This document shows positions 21,564 through 24,587 of a DNA stretch of 24,587 nucleotides, piece after piece (position 1 is the stretch's first letter; each line of letters starts with the position of its first letter). The notes beneath the pieces are model-generated. The model had not been told where the DNA came from. It saw nothing but the letters and a program-made list of their open reading frames with translations, and did no database searches. A program made the position numbers and the translations under genes. This DNA is from a virus. The stretch is from IMG/VR virus record IMGVR_UViG_3300008113_000355, positions 1 to 24,587 of that record. One strand, written 5' to 3'.

Positions 21564-22475
21564 ATGAAGGCCGTAAAGAACAAGACACCAAAATACGTAG
21601 CTGGCGGGCTGATGGCTGCATATTCTGTCGGAAAGACAATAGCTGGCGGAATCCAAGCTGGAACAGCTTTTTCCGAGCTTATGCGCTTAAAGCGTGATAA
21701 GCCTGAGTTTAGGGTGGCTCCCGCGATAATTGAGATGGCAAATGAGCCTGTTTCCGCAGAATTTAGAGCAGAGGCAGACGCTCAACTTAGAAGCGGTCTT
21801 TCAAGCAGCCTTGGTGCCCTTAGCACGGCTGGTGCCAGAGGTATTCTTGGGGGAACTCAACCGCTTATGCAGCAATACTCTAGAAACCTTCGCGCCGCAC
21901 AAGCTCAGTTTGACCAGCAAAGAATTGCTGCCCTTCAAACTCTTGGACAGGCTGAAACCGATGTTCAGAATAAGCAATATCAAGACTGGGCTGCTCAAGT
22001 AGCTGGAGCTAACGCCAGTATGGACGCCGGTGTTCAAAATGTATTTGGAGGACTTCGTGATGCAACAAGATTTGCAGCACAGAAAGAGCTTGGACTTACT
22101 GATGTTTTTGGAACTGGTAAAACACAATCACTTGGTCAACCAGCTGTTCCAGCAAATATCCAAAACTACCTAAGTTCACAAAATGGTTCAATGTTTGAGT
22201 CTATGGAGACTGGATTCGGTAACGGATTAATGGATGTTTATGGAGCTAATGTGGATGCCACATCAGAAGTCCCAACCCAGGAAAACGGGGGTATGATAAC
22301 TCCTGGAAAATTCTCACACAAGACAAACCCCATTAAAATGGTAGATACCGATGGCGAGGTTGTTGGAGAGGCGACTGGGAATGAGGTAATCTTGAATCCA
22401 GAGCAGGCAAAGAAAGTAGAAGAAGAAAGCGGATACTTTAGAAAGCTTCTTAAAAGATTTCAAAAAAGAAAGTAA
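21564..22475 (+). CDS. Internal virion / ejection-type protein
   Basis: This is a 303-residue protein. The N-terminus is basic and then Gly/Ala-rich and weakly hydrophobic (YVAGGLMAAYSVGKTIAGGI), followed by helical Ala/Gln-rich segments (NLRAAQAQFDQQRIAALQTL) suited to membrane-active internal proteins. From about residue 248, GKFSHKTNPIKMVDTDGEVV and GEATGNEVILNPEQ form a motif that I associate with internal or tape-like proteins of Bacteroidota phages. The C-terminus is basic (KLLKRFQKRK). It is the first of three similar genes at the end of the window, in the position of ejection proteins in podoviruses. The exact role is inferred. Confidence 0.78.
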   Translation: MKAVKNKTPKYVAGGLMAAYSVGKTIAGGIQAGTAFSELMRLKRDKPEFRVAPAIIEMANEPVSAEFRAEADAQLRSGLSSSLGALSTAGARGILGGTQPLMQQYSRNLRAAQAQFDQQRIAALQTLGQAETDVQNKQYQDWAAQVAGANASMDAGVQNVFGGLRDATRFAAQKELGLTDVFGTGKTQSLGQPAVPANIQNYLSSQNGSMFESMETGFGNGLMDVYGANVDATSEVPTQENGGMITPGKFSHKTNPIKMVDTDGEVVGEATGNEVILNPEQAKKVEEESGYFRKLLKRFQKRK

Positions 22476-23857
22476 TGGCACTAGTACCCGCACAAGGAAT
22501 GTCAAGAGCAGTAATCGAGGACCTCGACCTGGGGCCCTATATGGTTAATGCAGCTAAGACAAGGGCAGCACAAGCAGCTAAATACAAGCTTCCAGTTGGT
22601 GGAGCTTGGGAAAGAGATACGCAGTTGCAAAACGTGCTACTGACTAAATCAGCTCAAATCATTGCCGACCCATCTCTTTCTGATACGCAGAAGCAGTTGC
22701 AGTTATCTCAAGTATCTGCTGCTCTTCAGAAGTCGCAGAAGTATGGTCAGGAATACGACCAGACATATGATGCAGTAGCTAAAGGCGCTGGTACTGGAGA
22801 TAAGGGCTCTCCATTTGATGAGGAGACCCTTGAATACCACGCAGTTCAAAGAAGCAAAGACATCTGGAGCGCTGCTGGACTTACGCCCAACGATGTGTCG
22901 TTTGACCCTATGACTGGAGCTGTCCTTCTGCGAGGAAAGCAACTTGATGATTTTGAATTCCAGTACAACATTGATGACCAAAACAAAATCAATGTAAAGC
23001 CATTCTCTGACATTCAAGCACCACAGCAATCACTAGACCCATTTACAACTCTTATTAAAGGAATTAGAATTCCGTATACCGTTACAGAGACTGGTGATGT
23101 GACTATCCGAGACTACAACCCGCAAAGAGTTGCTGGTCAGATAAACGAATTCATTAAGAGCAATCCTCGTGGTTCTCGTGTTTTGCGTGAATTCACATCT
23201 TCAGTGCTTGCTGACGAGGGAATCCAAAGTGGTTCTCCAGACTACACTGAAAAGCTAAATTCATCAGAATATCAAGCAAAAGCTGTTTCTAGAATGAATG
23301 AGTTGATTAAGAACAGAGCGGATTTTGCAAAGACTCTTGATGAGGCTACAAGCGGAGGCTCTGGTGGCGCTGCTAAAAAAGCAGGAATAAGAGCATTCAC
23401 TGAAGTCAAAGGAGGCAAAGAGGTTCTTAGGAGCACTTTCTCTATCGGGAAAGACAAGGAAACTGACCAGCCAGTAAGCGTACAGGGACAAGCTATCGAG
23501 TTTCCCGCACTTGCTGTAAAGCCGTCTGGACCTAAGCAGCAAGCCCTAGTGGTTTCTCTTGGCGGTATAACTAGCGACGGAAGACTCATTCTCGGGGGAA
23601 GAACTGTTAGTGCAAATATCCTAGAGAAGAGTGTTGGTAACCAGACTGCCCTAGAAAAGCTTATTGGCGATACTGGTGTAAGCGACTTTATCGCAACGCC
23701 AGAACAAGCTAATGCGTTCCTTGCTGAATTTGCAAAGCAACACGGTTATAATCAACAACTTTCAATAGCCGACTTCGTTGGTATTGTTAAGCAATTTGGT
23801 GGTAAATTTGCTAACGGGATTCCAGTCCCAACTGGAGTTGGTAATTTAAACCCCTAA
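22475..23857 (+). CDS. Probable internal (cargo) virion protein
   Basis: This is a 460-residue protein, overlapping the previous stop by one base (TAATG). It is Gln/Ala/Lys-rich and helical at the N-terminus (VNAAKTRAAQAAKYKLPVGG; TQKQLQLSQVSAALQKSQKY), with a mixed alpha/beta centre and a Gly-rich break near residue 290 (SGGSGGAAKK). No enzyme motif or family is recognised. Coupling to the preceding ejection-type gene and the size of the next gene suggest the three are packaged together, as cargo proteins are in crAss-like phages. Confidence 0.8.
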   Translation: MALVPAQGMSRAVIEDLDLGPYMVNAAKTRAAQAAKYKLPVGGAWERDTQLQNVLLTKSAQIIADPSLSDTQKQLQLSQVSAALQKSQKYGQEYDQTYDAVAKGAGTGDKGSPFDEETLEYHAVQRSKDIWSAAGLTPNDVSFDPMTGAVLLRGKQLDDFEFQYNIDDQNKINVKPFSDIQAPQQSLDPFTTLIKGIRIPYTVTETGDVTIRDYNPQRVAGQINEFIKSNPRGSRVLREFTSSVLADEGIQSGSPDYTEKLNSSEYQAKAVSRMNELIKNRADFAKTLDEATSGGSGGAAKKAGIRAFTEVKGGKEVLRSTFSIGKDKETDQPVSVQGQAIEFPALAVKPSGPKQQALVVSLGGITSDGRLILGGRTVSANILEKSVGNQTALEKLIGDTGVSDFIATPEQANAFLAEFAKQHGYNQQLSIADFVGIVKQFGGKFANGIPVPTGVGNLNP

Positions 23858-23861
23858 TAGA

Positions 23862-24587
23862 ATGGGAGACGATATCAGAAAGATTTATGATGAACTTTCA
23901 TCACTTGGAAGCATCACTGTACCGTATGACCAATTTGCAGACGCCTACACAAACCGTGCGGACTACAAGCAAAAAATTGACAATGCATATACGGAGCTCT
24001 TTCCTGATGTAAAAAAAAAAGACGTTTCTCAATCTCCTTCAGTATCTGCATCTGGGGTTACAAGTTCTCCTTCTCAAGGTGACACGATTAAAGTAGATGG
24101 TAAAGAGATTCCTTATGCGGAGTTTCTTGCCAAATACGTAAAGGGTGAAGAAGTATTTGGCGCTCCCGTAGAACTTGAGGAAGCTCCAGTTGCGCCTGAG
24201 ATGTCAACTGCTGAGAATCTTTGGAACTCAACAAAGATTGGCCTTCTAAATCTTCAGCAGGCAATATTTGAACTCCCAAAAACGCTATACAACATAGCTG
24301 CAATACCCCAGAATATTGTCGCAGACCAGTTCAATATTCCCTCACTTGAGACGAACTACGACAACTTTCTAGCTCAAACATCTAGCAAGGGAATGTCAGC
24401 TGGAACTCCACTTGAGCTTATTGACGAAATAGCTAAGATGAGCGCCCAAGATATTGAGGCACTTCAGGCGAAAAAGCAACAAGACGGATTAACGATTTCC
24501 GAAATATACGACACCCAAGGATTTGGCCCGGCTGCCGAGAAGGTTGGTGAATATGTATTAGAGAGCCTTCCTATATCAATTGCGTCT
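23862..24587 (+). CDS. Start of a large internal virion protein (partial, runs off the window)
   Basis: An ATG at 23862, 4 bases after the preceding stop, opens a frame that stays open to the end of the window (242 codons). The N-terminus is polar (GDDIRKIYDELSSLGSITVP), followed by a Ser/Pro-rich linker and a VDGKEIPYAEFLAKYVKGEE segment. From about residue 115 it becomes amphipathic and weakly hydrophobic (NLQQAIFELPKTLYNIAAIP). This resembles the start of the large cargo/ejection proteins that end such modules. A run of ten A residues at 24011-24020 encodes KKK and stays in frame. The C-terminus and full size cannot be seen. Confidence 0.8.
   Translation, partial: MGDDIRKIYDELSSLGSITVPYDQFADAYTNRADYKQKIDNAYTELFPDVKKKDVSQSPSVSASGVTSSPSQGDTIKVDGKEIPYAEFLAKYVKGEEVFGAPVELEEAPVAPEMSTAENLWNSTKIGLLNLQQAIFELPKTLYNIAAIPQNIVADQFNIPSLETNYDNFLAQTSSKGMSAGTPLELIDEIAKMSAQDIEALQAKKQQDGLTISEIYDTQGFGPAAEKVGEYVLESLPISIAS

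Noticed and set aside
1-24587. CRISPR array, insertion sequence, integrase or attachment site, tRNA genes
   Set aside because: No regularly spaced repeats, no transposase or integrase-like frame, no terminal inverted repeats and no tRNA cloverleaf were seen on either strand.

Overview
This window reads as the structural and packaging module of a tailed, podovirus-like phage infecting a member of the Bacteroidota. Every supported gene lies on the + strand, and genes are packed tightly, with many TAATG or ATGA stop/start overlaps. Intergenic gaps repeatedly carry the Bacteroidota -7 element TAnnTTTG, usually 17-28 bases before a start codon, which is the main evidence for host phylum. The order TerL, portal, scaffold, major capsid, two ring/adaptor proteins, a very large tail 'muzzle/stabilization' protein, then internal (cargo) proteins resembles crAss-like and related Bacteroidota podoviruses. 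That placement rests on gene order and remembered motifs, not on a search. Three small basic protein families near 10.7-11.7 kb are ones I associate with aquatic phages and large viruses, so an aquatic flavobacterial host is a reasonable guess.

Layout. 1-830: the tail end of an upstream gene, then two small genes with high-expression codon use (95-777), closed by a terminator. 857-1833: three overlapping membrane or coiled-coil genes that look like a lysis-type cassette, with no endolysin visible here. 1905-2645: a fibre-like protein with a predicted beta-sandwich tip. 2666-4061: small genes including what looks like a tandem GroES-like co-chaperonin (3200-3778) and a small helical protein just before TerL. 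4061-9036: large terminase, portal and a small basic protein. 9033-10727: an internal-protein-like N-terminus joined to a C-terminal ADP-ribosyltransferase-like domain with a recognisable R-STS-ExE signature, in a clearly AT-richer stretch. 10711-11716: six tiny genes, two of them entered through an identical 16-base stop/start junction. 11717-12056: a 340-base gene-free gap that folds by hand into a compact multi-hairpin RNA with two possible pseudoknots; I cannot assign it to a known RNA class. 12057-14558: scaffold and major capsid protein, then a strong terminator. 14629-24587: a post-capsid protein, a possible small RNA between a promoter and a terminator, two ring/adaptor proteins, the 1463-residue tail protein, and three internal/ejection-type proteins, the last cut by the window edge.

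How they may work together: scaffold and capsid protein (perhaps folded with help from the GroES-like protein and host GroEL) form the head around the portal; TerL packages DNA; ring and muzzle proteins close the tail; internal proteins, possibly including the ADP-ribosyltransferase, would be ejected into the host. The strongest candidates for something undescribed are the structured RNA at 11740-11967 and the portal-adjacent ADP-ribosyltransferase fusion.
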